From the NCBI GenBank assembly GCA_947383095.1, contig CANDBZ010000009.1, positions 1 to 33,979 on the forward strand: 33,979 nt of DNA, in the 5' to 3' direction. Positions 17,901 through 25,256 of the stretch are shown here, one piece after another. Position numbers and translations under genes: made by a program. The notes under the pieces are model-generated. The model ran no database searches. It had not been told where the DNA came from and worked only from the letters and a program-made list of their open reading frames with translations. This DNA comes from an uncultured Clostridia bacterium (GTDB lineage: Bacteria; Bacillota; Clostridia; Christensenellales; CAG-917). Position 1 is the stretch's first letter; every line of letters begins with the position of its first letter.

Positions 17901-19692
17901 TCTCCTTCGAGCCGGAGGACATTATCTCCGCGTCTACGGAGCAATACGAAACGGTAGCGGTATACGCGTCGTCCAACGTTGAGCCTTCGCCCTGCATAAA
18001 GCCGACGATACCGCCCGCCATAACGCTCAAAGAGGACACGTCCGCGTCGTTGACGATCTCTATAGAGCCGTTAAACACGCAACCTATAACGTCCGATGCG
18101 AAATTGTATCCCACAATTCCGCCGACAAACTTTGCGCTGTCCGTCGCGAAGACGTCTATCTGCGCCTCTACGGCGAGGTTCTTTATGACCGCATAGTTGA
18201 TAAAGCCGAAAAGACCCGCGACCTGATAATCGTCGGACAGATTGAAGTTTTTCACCATATGTCCGTTGCCGTCGAACGTACCTCTGAACATCGTGTTGAG
18301 ATACATGTTGGCGCCGGTGCCTATCGGGTCGACGATTTCGCCCTGCAGATCGATATCCGCGGCAAGCTTCACGTAGGCCGTGTTAAATTTTTCATCGGCA
18401 TTGTTATTCACGCCGTCGGTAAAGGTCTTAAGTTGAGAAGCGGTCGATATTATATACGGGTCAAACTCCGTGCCGCGTCCCGTCATGGGCGTGTTGTCGC
18501 GAGACAGCCCCGATATAGAAACCGTGACCTCTCCGCTAACCACGAAGGAATACACCCCGTTTGCGTCGGACTGCACCGTTTCCACGCCCGCAGTCACAAC
18601 GGGAACGCCCGTAAAATACGGCGATATTTTGACCTTAAAGCTTATTTTCGTCCCCAGATCGGCGCTGCCGGGAGCCGCGCCGTCAAACACAAACTTTGCG
18701 CTGCCGTCGTTGCCGTTATTCCAATGTATAGCGACCGGACGTCCCTCGATGGGCTTCCATTTGGCGATCAGCACTATGCTGCTTTGGATTTTCGTGCCGA
18801 AATCAAACGCAGTATCCTCGCCCTCCAACGCCCAATACAAAAACTCGCAGTTGGTTTTCGTGGGAGCGACGGGCTCGACCACCTGCCCGTTCAACACGGT
18901 GCGCACAACGTCGGGTTTGCCGTTATCGTACTTATACGTCACCGTAACGGACGCTTCCTCGTCTTTTTGCCAGATAGCGACCAAAACTATGTCGCCGTCG
19001 ATTTTCGTATTGAAATTGAAGGGAGCGTTTTCGCCCTCCACCGCCCAATAGGCGAATTTGAAATTCGTTTTTGTCGGCGCAGACGGTTCCTCGACCTGCC
19101 CTCCTATATTGACAGCGACGTTCCTGTCGGGTTGCCCGTTGTCGTATTTGAAAGTGACGGTCGCGGGAGTCGCTTCTTTCCATTTTGCCGTAAGCACGAT
19201 ATTTGCCGTCAAGGTCGTATTGAAATCATATTCCGCGTCGCTTCCTTTAAGCGTCCAATATTCGAAAACATGATCTTCCTTTGATGGATCTGCCGGCTTC
19301 ACGGCTTTGCCGCTCTCGACGACGTCGACCTTATAAACCTGGTTTTCGCCGAGCTCAAACGTGACGGAAAATCCCCACTTCGGCACAAGCGTGATGTTTT
19401 GCGTTATCTTCGTGTCGAAGTCAAACGGGTCGCTTTGCCCCTCCAACGTCCAATACAAAAACGTATTGCCGTCCTTTGTCGGATTTGAAGAAGGCTCTTC
19501 GACTATTCCGTTCTTGTCGGTTTTTACCTCGACGGTGGTACGTTTTCCTCCGCCCAACTCCGCGTACACGAACGTCACCGTTTTCTCTTTCGTTTTATCG
19601 CACGCAGCAAGAGCAAAAACGGACGCGGCGCAAAGCGTCAGTATGAGCAGCGCCGCAAGAAATTTTTTAAAATTGCTCTGTACGTTTTTCAT
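14902..19692 (-). CDS. B-repeat/beta-helix giant lipoprotein (1596 residues)
   Basis: A surface lipoprotein with the same architecture as the next gene. An AAGGAG ribosome site lies 7 nt before the ATG. The signal peptide ends in LAAC with Cys31. Four B-repeats cover about 37-307 (F.YW.LEG....FDF.T.I...I.L..KW). A spacer leads to TGRGTEFDPYIIST at about 400, which opens a GLUG-type beta-helix to about 750 (FDGNGHMVKNF, then repeated VGGIVGYN and AGGIVGFM turns). The C-terminal half (about 770-1596) is a series of beta-rich modules with FNGVW, FIGTW and FDGRG motifs. It starts 11 nt after the oppF stop, which ties it firmly to the importer operon. The role is unknown; capture of a polymeric or peptide substrate for the importer is an inference from position. 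Confidence 0.9.
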   Translation of the reverse strand: MKNVQSNFKKFLAALLILTLCAASVFALAACDKTKEKTVTFVYAELGGGKRTTVEVKTDKNGIVEEPSSNPTKDGNTFLYWTLEGQSDPFDFDTKITQNITLVPKWGFSVTFELGENQVYKVDVVESGKAVKPADPSKEDHVFEYWTLKGSDAEYDFNTTLTANIVLTAKWKEATPATVTFKYDNGQPDRNVAVNIGGQVEEPSAPTKTNFKFAYWAVEGENAPFNFNTKIDGDIVLVAIWQKDEEASVTVTYKYDNGKPDVVRTVLNGQVVEPVAPTKTNCEFLYWALEGEDTAFDFGTKIQSSIVLIAKWKPIEGRPVAIHWNNGNDGSAKFVFDGAAPGSADLGTKISFKVKISPYFTGVPVVTAGVETVQSDANGVYSFVVSGEVTVSISGLSRDNTPMTGRGTEFDPYIISTASQLKTFTDGVNNNADEKFNTAYVKLAADIDLQGEIVDPIGTGANMYLNTMFRGTFDGNGHMVKNFNLSDDYQVAGLFGFINYAVIKNLAVEAQIDVFATDSAKFVGGIVGYNFASDVIGCVFNGSIEIVNDADVSSLSVMAGGIVGFMQGEGSTLDDAYTATVSYCSVDAEIMSSGSKEMTSIGGVVGAMVGLGSISVSNVYNCSANVRIEGLTRRAGGIVGFMRELASIDNCIATGTLRVNGETENPIVGGIVGETYNENTVAYCLSSVKGGASGASTSQWYGIAGLVRDNDYANVDQFSTLFINNVYASGNTVESGGATYDVSKLSDVLALMDWAATEWTSADGRICPDATGIGTVKMNVTFKFGSAYNDHSEVTLDKMIEDMGNSQSLLYSYLPVSYIFEGDGFNTLTADNGDISYGYFLDEAHTRRVPASFMLTGHDVTIYVGFADYSKMQGEFYTLIGTTDVKLTFDDNGMMTMLGDGKRSYYMYVFNGERAVVHDAYFVYLGFNLSTSEYNAYRDFYVEFTENGLSIYDGEFFGGTLEQTRNKINAIRDNGILGDWYTQGQTTVYTFNADGTGAISNGNQFTYEIVNRSVTLKIGNRVVSARLSDDGLTMSTSDGSTLSITKYDEFNGVWESDYNDCTVLRIDGVNTAKIGNRSFVYSVEEGRLVSDGLSAYFNENGYLVVEYDGKTLVMGREGSFIGTWTEKFEIEYQFVLLGINKDGYGVGYDSYGIQFTYVYNPDGDGLNIYYRTSNYGFGNAVPPSDKGATILAMAMYTPGSGMLVDDYQMTFTDKFYGVWNSASGMKLDFNGNGAYFIHFTSPTTGTVWDVSGKLTVTDGGKVSVVAYTYDRDTATATFVYNEKTYTVAGDGSDIVVKTDGEETVFSRPDELSENDWQGAGFKRISFDGRGNSGVGIVTMTDANGAAHEYKYTISGENGAVVITNADGGTVYTLDIATMTLSDASGEEAGALGVYNDILGKVYTVFGTDGPFELDCTNMLDKDGVAQGTWNGVSVVLSQVTNNTLSVYVSDMSSLVCYLVYMDENTVIIARAGSSGTLEPYNVAYIPDELMGVYYNADKSVKLVIDGSSKNSYLLAAATFTDIDANGEAVSDEIRYTYRMEGDDDWGIYSYERVPDAEGDGTHFEYTLVYDISFQAVDGAIKFETEDGGKAIWLIEA

Positions 19693-19703
19693 CGTAAACT
19701 CCT

Positions 19704-20867
19704 TTAGCTCTCCGCAGACTCTTCCGTTTCTTCTATCTCATCCTGCGGATAGAGGTGGCAGGCGACGTAATGTCCGTTGCCGTAATCCTTGAATTGAGGC
19801 TCCACTTCGCAACAAATATCCATGCATTTGCTGCATCTGGTGTGGAACTTGCATCCTCTCGGCGGATGCGCGGGCGACGGAATGTCGCCCTCCAATATGA
19901 TGCGCTTTATTTTTGTATCCGGATCCGGTATGGGCACCGCGGAGAAAAGCGCTTCCGTATACGGGTGCATCGGATTGGAAAACAGATCCGTCTTGGAGCC
20001 GAATTCCACCATATTGCCCAAATACATGACCCCGACCTGATCGGATATATGCTCCACGACGGACAAGTCGTGCGATATAAACATATACGCGAGGTTGTCC
20101 GACTCCTGCAGATCCTTAAACAGGTTTATCACCTGCGCCTGTATGGACACGTCAAGCGCGCTTACAGGCTCGTCGCAAATTACAAGCTTGGGCTTGAGCG
20201 CAAGCGCTTTTGCGATGCAGATACGCTGACGCTGTCCGCCCGAAAACTCATGCGGATATCTTTCAAAATAATGAGGCTGCAATCCGCACTTGAGCATTAT
20301 ATCTACTATATAATCCTTATAATCGGCTTTTGAGACGATTTTATGCGTTTTGACCGCCTCTCCGACGATTTCGCCCACCGTAAGTCTCGGCGAAAGCGAG
20401 GAATACGGATCCTGAAAAATCATTTGAAAATGCGGGCGCATTTTTCTCAACGCTTCGCCCTTGATATTCTCGATATGCTTCCCGTCGAATATTATCTCGC
20501 CGGCAGTCGGCTCATAAAGCCGCAATATCGTCCTGCCCAGCGTTGTCTTGCCGCAGCCGGACTCGCCGACTATACCGATCGTCTCGCCCTGCTTGAGGTT
20601 GAAGGAAACGCCGTCCACGGCTTTGAGGTATACGTTTTTCTTCTTGTTGAAATACGTCTTTATTGGAAAGTATTCCTTGAGGTTTTTCACCTGCAACAAA
20701 TACTGCTCGCCCGACGCGTCGCACGTCGCGCCCGACGGACAGGAAGCGCAGCTTCCCGTGCAATAATCGGCGGACGGAGTCTCTATCTTGCTTTCCGGCG
20801 CTATGACGGCGTCGGAAGCTTCCTCGTTCATAAGTTTTTCTATCTCGGTACGGGTGGTTTTGCTCAT
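19704..20867 (-). CDS. oppF: Oligopeptide ABC transporter ATPase OppF
   Basis: One of two ATPases driving peptide import. Walker A GESGCGKT (101-108), Q-loop [10 protein letters not shown] (Q152), signature FSGGQRQR (208-215), Walker B LVICDE (228-233) and switch His266 are all intact. The C-terminal oligopeptide/dipeptide domain has [12 protein letters not shown] and a cysteine cluster (C339, C345, C348, C352/C353, C370), which in some relatives binds an iron-sulfur cluster. Unusual is an N-terminal extension of about 55 residues holding four cysteines in C-x3-C-x2-C-x5-C spacing (C36, C40, C43, C49). At 387 residues it is longer than the usual 310-330. It starts inside the oppD stop (ATGA overlap) with a strong GGAGGGTGA ribosome site. 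Confidence 0.95.
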   Translation of the reverse strand: MSKTTRTEIEKLMNEEASDAVIAPESKIETPSADYCTGSCASCPSGATCDASGEQYLLQVKNLKEYFPIKTYFNKKKNVYLKAVDGVSFNLKQGETIGIVGESGCGKTTLGRTILRLYEPTAGEIIFDGKHIENIKGEALRKMRPHFQMIFQDPYSSLSPRLTVGEIVGEAVKTHKIVSKADYKDYIVDIMLKCGLQPHYFERYPHEFSGGQRQRICIAKALALKPKLVICDEPVSALDVSIQAQVINLFKDLQESDNLAYMFISHDLSVVEHISDQVGVMYLGNMVEFGSKTDLFSNPMHPYTEALFSAVPIPDPDTKIKRIILEGDIPSPAHPPRGCKFHTRCSKCMDICCEVEPQFKDYGNGHYVACHLYPQDEIEETEESAES

Positions 20868-22297
20868 TCTTCACCCTCCTTTTTTTGCAGATCCTGATAT
20901 CTGTGACATGCCACGAAGTGCGTAGGCGACACCTGCACCATTTCCGGATAGTCGCCGCGACACGCGTCGCAACGCATATCGCATCTGTCTTTGAAATAAC
21001 ACGTAGACAGCATGTTTATGGGATTGGGCACGTTGCCGGGAATGCTGTACAGTCTGTCGACCTCTTTGCCAACGACGGGCTTGCTCTTTTGCAAACCGAT
21101 CGTGTAAGGATGAAGAGGATTTTTGAAGATCTCTCTGACGGTACCCTTCTCCACGACTCTGCCCGCGTACATGACCACGACGTAATCCACCATTTCCGCA
21201 ATGACTCCGAGGTCGTGCGTGATAAGCATTATGCTGCCGCTTATCTTGTCCTTGACCTCGCGCAGCAAATCGAGTATCTGCGCCTGTATCGTGACGTCGA
21301 GCGCCGTTGTAGGCTCGTCGGCGATTATCAGCTTCGGATTGCAGCACAGCGCCATAGCTATCATCACGCGCTGTCTCATGCCGCCCGACAGTTGGTGCGG
21401 ATAAGATTTATAAACGTGCTCCGGCATCGCTATACCCACAAGCTTAAGCATCTCTATGCTGCGCCTTTTCGCCTCGTATTTATCTGCGCCGCCGACATGC
21501 AACAAAGTCACCTCGTCCAACTGATAACCTATAGTAAACACGGGATTGAGGCTTGTCATAGGCTCCTGAAAAATCATTGCGATTTCCCTGCCTCTTATCG
21601 ACGACATGTCGGATATGGGCATTTTTGCTATATCAAACACTTCCTCGTGCTCTTCGTATTTCTTCTTAAACCTCGGATTGCCCCTTTTGTTTAAAGCCTG
21701 CACCATGACGGGATTGCCGTCCTCGTCGAGGACGGGAGTACCGTCGTCGTCAAGCTCTTCGATCATGACGGGTTCCATGCTGACCTTTTCGAACTTCGGC
21801 TTCCCGTTTTTATCCACAGCCTGCTTGAGCACGGGATTGCCGTCCTCGTCAAGCACGGTGTTGCCGTTTTCGTCCTTGACCTCTTCCATGATCGGCTGCG
21901 GGTCGGCGGGAGTGCGCACCGTGGAACGGAAGCGGATGCTTCCGCTGACGATCTGTCCCATGGGACCCTGCACAAGCTGCATGAGCGACAGGCTTGTGAC
22001 GGATTTGCCGCAGCCCGATTCGCCCACGACGCCGACCGTAGAGCCTTGCGGGATATCGAAGGACACGCCGTTGACTGCCTTCACCACGCCGTTATCCGTA
22101 AAGAAATACGTGTGCAGATCGTCAAACTCCACGATATTGCGCGGGTCGCGCATTTCGGTGACATAATCCTCGCGCTTGTACGCCTTGCGTTTGCGCTGCA
22201 ATTCCTTTATCGTGCGCGTATTGCTTTTGGCAATCTCGCGCGATTCTTTTGCGGATATATAATGTTTGTTTTTCTGTTTCTTTTCTTCCTGCTTCAT
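20864..22297 (-). CDS. oppD: Oligopeptide ABC transporter ATPase OppD with a large insertion
   Basis: The second ATPase of the importer. Walker A GESGCGKS (92-99), Q-loop FQEPMTSLNP (Q244), signature LSGGMRQR (303-310), Walker B LIIADE (323-328) and H361 are intact, so it should be active. At 477 residues it exceeds the usual 330-350 because of a basic N-terminal extension of about 50 residues and an acidic insertion at about 127-218, between Walker A and the Q-loop. The insertion contains a tandem duplication with a 41-residue period, each half carrying VLDEDGNPV. The C-terminal domain has the HPYTIGL block and cysteines in YFKDRCDMRCDACRG and VACH. The ribosome site AAGGAGAT precedes the ATG, and the gene starts 3 nt after oppC. 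Confidence 0.95.
   Translation of the reverse strand: MKQEEKKQKNKHYISAKESREIAKSNTRTIKELQRKRKAYKREDYVTEMRDPRNIVEFDDLHTYFFTDNGVVKAVNGVSFDIPQGSTVGVVGESGCGKSVTSLSLMQLVQGPMGQIVSGSIRFRSTVRTPADPQPIMEEVKDENGNTVLDEDGNPVLKQAVDKNGKPKFEKVSMEPVMIEELDDDGTPVLDEDGNPVMVQALNKRGNPRFKKKYEEHEEVFDIAKMPISDMSSIRGREIAMIFQEPMTSLNPVFTIGYQLDEVTLLHVGGADKYEAKRRSIEMLKLVGIAMPEHVYKSYPHQLSGGMRQRVMIAMALCCNPKLIIADEPTTALDVTIQAQILDLLREVKDKISGSIMLITHDLGVIAEMVDYVVVMYAGRVVEKGTVREIFKNPLHPYTIGLQKSKPVVGKEVDRLYSIPGNVPNPINMLSTCYFKDRCDMRCDACRGDYPEMVQVSPTHFVACHRYQDLQKKEGEE
21659..21892 (-). repeat. Tandem 123-bp duplication inside oppD
   Basis: Codons 136-172 and 178-213 of oppD form two copies of one unit (EEVKDENGNTVLDEDGNPV... and EELDDDGTPVLDEDGNPV...). 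At the DNA level a 20-nt sequence is identical at 21708-21727 and 21831-21850, exactly 123 bp apart. The same 20-mer occurs a third time at 24471-24490 inside the insertion of oppB. Confidence 0.85.
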
Positions 22298-22300
22298 GTC

Positions 22301-23539
22301 CTATCTCCTTGCCTTGGGGTCGAACGCGTCGCGCAAGCCGTCGCCGACAAAGTTGAACGCGAGCACTGCGAGGACGATACAAATTCCCGGCGGTATCCAG
22401 AGGTTGGGATACAGCCTCAACGCCGTATTGTTTGCCGCGGCGTTTATCATATTGCCCCAGGTGGCGTACTCTGTGGGAAGACCGATGCCGAGATAACCGA
22501 GGGTCGCTTCCGTAAGTATAATGCCGCCCAAGCCCAGAGTCATAGATACGATAAGCTGCGGTATGACGTTGGGGATGAGATGCTTGAAGATCTTGCGCCC
22601 GACGGTCAAGCCGCTCGCTTCCGCGCTCAACATGAAATCCTGCTCTCTTAAGGACAGTATCTGACCGCGCACGAGACGGGCAGTGCCCGCCCATCCGAAC
22701 AATGTCATCATCGCCATCAGTATGTAAAGCCTCGGCGCGCCGTAGACCTCAAGGGACTCCAGCGCAACGCCGACGATCATAAGCATAGGCATGGTCGGCA
22801 CGCAGTTGAATATATCGACTATACGCATGATGACCTGATCCACCCACTTGCCGAAATATCCCGCTAAACCGCCGAGAAGCACGCCGAGTACGGTCTCCAG
22901 AATGACGACTACAAAGCCGATAGTCAGTGATATTCTGCCGCCGTACATCAATCTCGAGAGAATGTCGTAGCCCTTGTCGTCCGTGCCCAGAAGGTGCGTG
23001 CCGGAGGGCTTGAGATAGTTGCTCGGTCTCGAAACGTTGATGATATAAACCGTGTTGCTGCCGCCCTCCGTGGGATCGTACACGGCATATTCCGACGAAG
23101 TCGTCGGACCTATGGTGACGGGAGTCGCGTATTCCTCGGTGACGCTGTTGGAATAATCCGATTCCTGCTCGCCCCAAATAAAGGGGATGAAGTCAAACAG
23201 CGGTCCGAAAAACGAGAAGATAAACAGCAGGACGAGTATGACAAGACCCGTCATTGAAAGCTTGGAGCGGAAAAACCTCTTGAGAACGATGCGCCCGGGG
23301 CTCAATGTGCGTCCGGTGACCTCCTCGAGAGAGGGCTCTTCCTCCTCTGCGACATTCTCCGCCTGCACGACGTCCTCCGTCGGCTGGACGGCTTCGAGCT
23401 CCGTCACGTTTTCGACGATATCCGCCTCCTGCTCCTTCTGCACGACGTTATCGGTGATCTCCTCGCCGACGTTCACCATGACGGTATCGGTAGGATTTTG
23501 CGCGATAACGGGTTCGTTCGTGTTCTTATCCTTTTTCAT
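22301..23539 (-). CDS. oppC: Oligopeptide ABC transporter permease OppC with acidic tail
   Basis: The second membrane subunit of the importer, 412 residues. A GGAGG ribosome site supports the ATG at 23539; a GTG two codons earlier overlaps that site. Residues 1-75 form a cytoplasmic tail with 21 Asp/Glu against 4 Lys, not usual for OppC. The first span (about 95-114) is followed by an extracytoplasmic loop of about 65 residues, then the canonical LLGTDDKGYDILSRLMYGGR block (from about 183), four or five further spans and the coupling loop ASGLTVGRKIFKHLIPNV. It starts 9 nt after the oppB stop. Confidence 0.94.
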   Translation of the reverse strand: MKKDKNTNEPVIAQNPTDTVMVNVGEEITDNVVQKEQEADIVENVTELEAVQPTEDVVQAENVAEEEEPSLEEVTGRTLSPGRIVLKRFFRSKLSMTGLVILVLLFIFSFFGPLFDFIPFIWGEQESDYSNSVTEEYATPVTIGPTTSSEYAVYDPTEGGSNTVYIINVSRPSNYLKPSGTHLLGTDDKGYDILSRLMYGGRISLTIGFVVVILETVLGVLLGGLAGYFGKWVDQVIMRIVDIFNCVPTMPMLMIVGVALESLEVYGAPRLYILMAMMTLFGWAGTARLVRGQILSLREQDFMLSAEASGLTVGRKIFKHLIPNVIPQLIVSMTLGLGGIILTEATLGYLGIGLPTEYATWGNMINAAANNTALRLYPNLWIPPGICIVLAVLAFNFVGDGLRDAFDPKARR

Positions 23540-23548
23540 ATGCACCTC

Positions 23549-25075
23549 CTACCGTCCTATCTTGACGCGCGGGTCGACCACCGCGTACATCAGGTCGCTT
23601 ATCAGCGTGCCTACGACCGTCAAGATGGCAATAAACATGTTGTATCCCATTATAAACGGCACGTCCGCAACGATAAGCGCGTCGTACGCCGTTTTACCGA
23701 TGCCGGGGATACTGAAAACGGTCTCGGTGATCATAGCGCCGCCGAACAAGCTCGGCAGTATGCCCGCAAGCATCGTGACGAGCGGTATCAGCGTGTTTCT
23801 GAAAGCGTGTTTGTAAATGACAGTCTTTTCGCTCAAGCCCTTTGCGCGAGCGGTGCGGACGTAATCCGCGTTCAACGCCTCGAGGGTGTTTGTCCTCGTA
23901 TATCGCATGAGCGAGCCAATCGACAGCACGACGAGCACGAACATAGGCAGCACCATATGCCACAGCGCGTCGCCTATTCGCACTATCCAGGACGCGTCCA
24001 CGGGCAGCCAAGCCGCGTGTATGCCTCCGACCTCAAACCACCCGAGTCCGACGGAAAATACTCTTATAACTATTGCGGCGAGGAAGAACGTCGGCAAGCT
24101 TATGCCCATCATTGTGAGCACGGTGACGGTATAGTCAATGACGCCGTATTGATTGGTCGCCGCCTTTATGCCGAGCGGGATTGCAATGACGAATTGCAAA
24201 ATCGTCGCGATAAACGCAATCGCAAACGATATGCCCATGTTTTGCTTTATGACGTCGCCCACGGGTCTGTTGTATTTGAAAGACATACCAAGGTCGCCGC
24301 GAAGCATGTTGCCCAGCCAAGTGAAATAACCTTGGAAAATGGCGTTGGATTTCTCTATGCCCTTTGCCTTGCGATAGCCGACATGGAGCTCGATTTGAGT
24401 CGTTTCGCCGTATCCGTCATCGCGGGTGAGAACGATTTGTCTTATCTTTGTCAAATCGTCCTTTTTCATTACGGGATTGCCGTCCTCGTCAAACTTGGGA
24501 TCGCCGTTTTCGTCGACGTCCTGCACCATATCGCCGACTATCTCGAAGCTGCCGGATTCCTCCGTATTGAACACCACGTCAAATTCAACGGTGGCGTCCT
24601 CGTCAATCTCGTCCGCCGGAACGAGCTTTCTGTCAAGCACGTGTCCTATCTCATACCTGCCGTTTGCATAGAGCTTCAGACGGATGTCGCCGGAGTCATA
24701 CGCCGCGAAGGTGGTGTTGCCGTCGCTCTTGGGGACATAGCCCGTGTACCAGGCAAAATATGTCTTTGCGCCGTATCTGACCTCCGACTCGTATGTATCG
24801 ACCTTGGTGTTCATAGACATCTGGCGTCCTGCGAACTTGCTGCCCTTCCCCATTTCCATGGTCAAAAAAGCTTCCGGCATATTGAGACCGTATATTTCCT
24901 TTATACGGTCAATGTCCGCTTGCGACATCTGACCTTGAGAAAGCTGACTCGAATACTTTTGGTCGATAAAATCCGTAGGCATCATGCGGGAAAGCCCGTA
25001 TATGATGACGGAAACGCCCAGCAGAATCAAAATCGCCAGCAACAGTCTTTTTACGATGTATTTCACTGTTTCCAT
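23549..25075 (-). CDS. oppB: Oligopeptide ABC transporter permease OppB with a large insertion
   Basis: The first membrane subunit of the importer, 508 residues against about 310 in typical OppB. METVKYIVKRLLL at 25075, with an AGGA ribosome site, is the start; 16 open upstream codons look non-coding. TM1 is at about 10-28. The conserved block IYGLNMP... (about 61-70) is separated from its normal continuation FTWLGNMLRGDLGMSF (about 251-266) by some 175 inserted residues, expected outside the membrane. The insert contains DVDENGDPKFDEDGNPVM, related to the oppD insertion. The rest is canonical: five spans and the coupling loop EALNADYVRTARAKGLSE. It is separated from oppA by 174 nt with hairpins. 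Confidence 0.94.
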   Translation of the reverse strand: METVKYIVKRLLLAILILLGVSVIIYGLSRMMPTDFIDQKYSSQLSQGQMSQADIDRIKEIYGLNMPEAFLTMEMGKGSKFAGRQMSMNTKVDTYESEVRYGAKTYFAWYTGYVPKSDGNTTFAAYDSGDIRLKLYANGRYEIGHVLDRKLVPADEIDEDATVEFDVVFNTEESGSFEIVGDMVQDVDENGDPKFDEDGNPVMKKDDLTKIRQIVLTRDDGYGETTQIELHVGYRKAKGIEKSNAIFQGYFTWLGNMLRGDLGMSFKYNRPVGDVIKQNMGISFAIAFIATILQFVIAIPLGIKAATNQYGVIDYTVTVLTMMGISLPTFFLAAIVIRVFSVGLGWFEVGGIHAAWLPVDASWIVRIGDALWHMVLPMFVLVVLSIGSLMRYTRTNTLEALNADYVRTARAKGLSEKTVIYKHAFRNTLIPLVTMLAGILPSLFGGAMITETVFSIPGIGKTAYDALIVADVPFIMGYNMFIAILTVVGTLISDLMYAVVDPRVKIGR

Positions 25076-25093
25076 ATGTTTTCCTGCCTTTAC

Positions 25094-25256
25094 GCAACGG
25101 CAGCCGTCGTTGCGCTTTTGCATTTACGCCCGCTTTACGCGCCGCGCGAAGCAAGCGTCAAAGGGCGAATAGAGCGCATATTCTACGGCAAATAATTGCC
25201 GTAGAAATACGCAGTTTGTTTATTTGGCATGTTAAGCCTGCGATTGTTATCAGGCT
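25094..25256 (-). other. Stem-loops in the oppA-oppB intergenic region
   Basis: The 174-nt gap between oppA and oppB holds three inverted repeats: AGCCTG/CAGGCT (25235-25240, 25251-25256) overlapping the oppA stop; a perfect 11-bp stem TTCTACGGCAA/TTGCCGTAGAA with a 4-nt loop (25181-25206); and GCAACGG/TCGTTGC (25094-25113). None is followed by a T-run on the minus strand. Such stem-loops are known behind binding-protein genes in importer operons, where they stabilise the upstream mRNA and lower expression of the permease genes. That role here is inferred. Confidence 0.6.

Noticed and set aside
21659-21892. Acidic DEDGN repeats of OppD as EF-hand calcium sites
   Set aside because: The spacing does not fit the DxDxDG loop followed by a glutamate at position 12, and no flanking helices are evident.
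25093-25114. Plus-strand terminator (stem followed by CTTTT)
   Set aside because: There is no plus-strand gene before it, and the T-run is only four bases.
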